A model generated the notes under the pieces. It did not search any database, was not told the DNA's origin, and was given only the letters and a program-made list of their open reading frames with translations. Position numbers and translations under genes: made by a program. Below, piece after piece: positions 62,237-64,000 of a DNA stretch of 64,000 nucleotides. The DNA is from Oligosphaera ethanolica (GTDB lineage: Bacteria > Verrucomicrobiota > Lentisphaeria > Oligosphaerales > Oligosphaeraceae). The stretch spans positions 4,128,227 to 4,192,226 of the forward strand of contig NZ_JAUSVL010000001.1 in the NCBI RefSeq assembly GCF_030814695.1, given 5' to 3'. The first letter of the stretch is position 1. Each line of letters begins with the position of its first letter.

Positions 62237-62285
62237 GCTCAGCGCCTTGCGGATGTCGTTCTGCGACATCCGCAAGGCGCTGAGC
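62237..62285. repeat. Perfect 22-bp inverted repeat B
   Basis: The left arm is at 62237-62258 (starts GCTCAGCGCC, ends GATGTCG) and the right arm at 62264-62285, perfect over 22 bases with loop TTCTG. A T-rich stretch follows about 20 bases later. With palindrome A it fills the gap between the convergent argS and SGNH-like genes. Confidence 0.93.
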
Positions 62286-62411
62286 GTCAGCAGTATAAGC
62301 TGATTATTTTTCTGCTGATATACGACGCGCAAAAAGTCGCCACACCGGCGTGTTATTGGGGCACTTTGGGTGACAAGCCCTTGTCGCGTTGCTGGTGATC
62401 TGTTCAATGTG

Positions 62412-63815
62412 TTATTGCTCGGTAGCGGTTTTTCCCCAGGTGGCGGGTGGCTGGTGGGCGTTGAAGTGGCTGATGGGCAGCGCCTGGCCGTCTTGCGGTA
62501 CCATGCGCAGCACATGCGGTCCGTTGGCGATACCCTGCAGCAGCACCGTGGGCAGTTGCACGCTGTCCATAGTGCGGACGCGCGCCAAGGTCATGCGCAG
62601 CTGATCGGCTGCGGGAATGGTGGCTGGGAAGACGGGGAAAGACGTGAAGTTGATGCTGCATTTTTCCGGGTATATCGGCTCCAGTTGCTTGGCGAAGTAG
62701 CGGAACATGAAATTGCCGATCCAGAGATTTGCGGGCATGAAAAGTGTGCCATTGGTGGAGGTGAAGTCCTGGTCGCTCCAGCCTTCGCCCTGCGGGCCGG
62801 ATAGGGAGCCGCTGAGGGAGAAGTGGATGCGCTTGCCATCGGGCGAGCAATCCGGCAGGAACGCCATGGTCCAGTCTTCAGCTTGGAGGAGGCCGCGCTT
62901 CTGCACGTTCATGATGGCCGGCCGTTCGGTGATGAAGCCTTTCGGGCGCGTGATGTGCCAGAGCTCGGGGACTGCCTCGACGGGCTGGCCGTCCAGGAAG
63001 AGCTTGACGGGTACTGGCGCGGCGCCGGTCGTGGTCGCGCAGCTGAGATAATTGCCGTTGAAGCGGAGGGTGAGGGACTGGTCGGCGGCGTTGACCGTCA
63101 CCGCTGGATCGGCCAGGGTGATTGTCTGCACTGTGCCTGCCGCACTGGGATTGTCGCCAAGGGCTGGGACGCGGACCAGTTCTTCGCCGATGAATTGCGC
63201 CATGAGCTTTTCGCCGTCGGTGTTGAGGTGAATGGCATCGCGCAGCAGTTCCTTGCCGCTGAAGTTGTTCGCTTCGCAGTGCCGCGCCCATTTGGCGCGC
63301 ACATCGACCAACGCGGTCTGGCAGCTCTCGGCGGTGCGTTTGATGTCGGCGACGCGCTGGGTCATGTCGGTGACTTTATCGCCGTTGAAGCTGAAGTGGC
63401 TGGTCCAAAGGACCACTTCGGTCGTGGTCCGCTGTTTGACGCGGCGGATAATTTCCTCGTAAAGCGAGGTCGGCCCGTAGGTGTGGAAGATGAGCAGATC
63501 CGGGTAGTAGTAGTACAGATCGTGTTCGGCCGTGTGAATCAGCCAGCTGGATTCAAAGCTGCCCATGGACGGATTGATGAACTGGAAGCGAGCGTTGGGG
63601 AAGCGGGCTACGAGCATGTCGGCGACCTGTGTCGTCCACGCCTGGCAGGTGATGGACTGGCCGTAGAACATCACTCGGATCGTTGCCGGATTTTCCTGCG
63701 TGGACTCTGCGGCGCGCTTCATGGTCCGCTGGATGTAGGCGATGCTGGGATTTTCGGCGGCGAGTGCGCAGCCCATGAGAGTCATGGCTGCCAGAGCGGT
63801 GAGTTTCAGACGCAT
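62412..63815 (-). CDS. Secreted SGNH/GDSL-type hydrolase-like protein
   Basis: A protein of 467 residues with an N-terminal export signal (KLTALAAMTLMGCALA; the LMGC could also be a lipoprotein site). The SGNH block I reads VMFYGQSITCQAW, with the Ser after GQ, and block V reads RDAIHLNTDG with the Asp-x-x-His pair near residue 195. A middle part resembles VVLWTSHFSF. The C-terminal half (about 225-467) is a beta-rich domain of unknown type. It probably deacetylates or hydrolyses a polysaccharide ester, which is inferred from the family. ATG at 63815 has GAGG 8 bases upstream. Confidence 0.75.
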   Translation of the reverse strand: MRLKLTALAAMTLMGCALAAENPSIAYIQRTMKRAAESTQENPATIRVMFYGQSITCQAWTTQVADMLVARFPNARFQFINPSMGSFESSWLIHTAEHDLYYYYPDLLIFHTYGPTSLYEEIIRRVKQRTTTEVVLWTSHFSFNGDKVTDMTQRVADIKRTAESCQTALVDVRAKWARHCEANNFSGKELLRDAIHLNTDGEKLMAQFIGEELVRVPALGDNPSAAGTVQTITLADPAVTVNAADQSLTLRFNGNYLSCATTTGAAPVPVKLFLDGQPVEAVPELWHITRPKGFITERPAIMNVQKRGLLQAEDWTMAFLPDCSPDGKRIHFSLSGSLSGPQGEGWSDQDFTSTNGTLFMPANLWIGNFMFRYFAKQLEPIYPEKCSINFTSFPVFPATIPAADQLRMTLARVRTMDSVQLPTVLLQGIANGPHVLRMVPQDGQALPISHFNAHQPPATWGKTATEQ

Positions 63816-63848
63816 AGCGGGAACCTCGTGGTTGCTGGTAAGGTGATA

Positions 63849-63893
63849 GGGCGAGAGGGGGCGTGGGCGAGGGGGCGTGGGCGAGGGGGCGTC
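63849..63893. repeat. Short 14-bp direct repeat GGGCGAGGGGGCGT
   Basis: About three imperfect copies in the gap between the SGNH-like gene and the gene at the window edge. Confidence 0.8.
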
Positions 63894-63900
63894 AGGGGTG

Positions 63901-64000
63901 TCACTTGAGATCGACGACGGCCTCGCGGGGGACATTCAGGGCTTGACCGCGCCAGCTGATGTCCGGCGCGCCGAAGCCGTGAAAGATGCGCAACTTCCGC
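63901..64000 (-). CDS. C-terminal end of an unidentified protein (partial)
   Basis: A minus-strand frame enters from beyond the window and ends with TGA at 63901-63903. It reads FHGFGAPDISWRGQALNVPR and then EAVVDLK before the stop. The composition is coding-like and the gene would be upstream of, and on the same strand as, the SGNH-like gene. It is too short to identify. Confidence 0.55.
   Translation of the reverse strand, partial: RKLRIFHGFGAPDISWRGQALNVPREAVVDLK

Overview
This is a GC-rich, gene-dense bacterial chromosome window with about 50 protein genes, one clear FMN riboswitch, several intrinsic terminators and many short tandem-repeat arrays. I see no rRNA, tRNA, CRISPR array, transposase or phage genes. 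The likely source is the PVC superphylum, most probably Lentisphaerota or a close relative. This is inferred from single-gene type IV prepilin-like proteins of the [18 protein letters not shown] type, many secreted or predicted carbohydrate-active enzymes, an FtsY without an acidic N-terminal domain, and intergenic palindromes and repeats. Visible promoters follow a TTGnnn-16/17-TATnnT pattern.

Layout. 1-4.7 kb: end of a clan GH-A-like glycoside hydrolase, a DUF4143-type ATPase, and a prepilin-like protein with promoter and terminator. 4.8-16 kb (mostly minus strand): rsmG, prfC, uvrA, a phenylacetate-CoA ligase, a sigma-70 factor, an FHA membrane protein and proS. 16.3-20 kb (plus): a 10-bp array, promoter, FMN riboswitch, then ribBA-ribH-nusB-ftsY. 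20.4-24.3 kb (minus): recX and a carbohydrate cluster (GH16, esterase, beta-propeller glycosidase-like). 24.6-31.6 kb (plus): membrane protein, dinG-like helicase, AEC transporter, zinc metallopeptidase, DUF2760 protein, birA and a flavodoxin-like reductase. 31.6-35.4 kb: hairpin-rich spacer, second prepilin-like protein, ankyrin protein, GGQ-only release-factor-like protein and amidohydrolase. 35.6-42.3 kb (minus): czcCBA-type metal efflux operon led by a small His-rich secreted protein. 42.3-50.3 kb (minus): ftsQ-like gene, rimO, serine hydrolase, lactonase, and etfB-etfA-glcD. 50.4-53.2 kb: repeat arrays around xth and rlmB. 53.2-57.5 kb (minus): a 1262-residue secreted protein with its membrane-protein neighbour. 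57.6-62.1 kb (plus): arrays, two small unknown genes, hisD and argS. 62.1-64 kb: paired long hairpins, an SGNH-like secreted protein, and the end of another gene.

How genes work together. The riboswitch puts riboflavin synthesis under FMN control and may carry nusB and ftsY with it. etfB-etfA-glcD looks like a 2-hydroxyacid (lactate or glycolate) dehydrogenase coupled to an electron-transfer flavoprotein, possibly bifurcating. The efflux operon is a complete outer membrane/adaptor/pump set. The secreted and carbohydrate-active proteins suit a polysaccharide degrader.

The most unusual aspect is the intergenic DNA. It holds at least six tandem arrays with 8-10 bp units, one GATC-rich 10-bp family present at five loci, a 32-bp GC-rich repeat and a shared palindromic element. 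Two arrays sit directly upstream of predicted promoters. All functions are read from sequence patterns only; no database search was possible.
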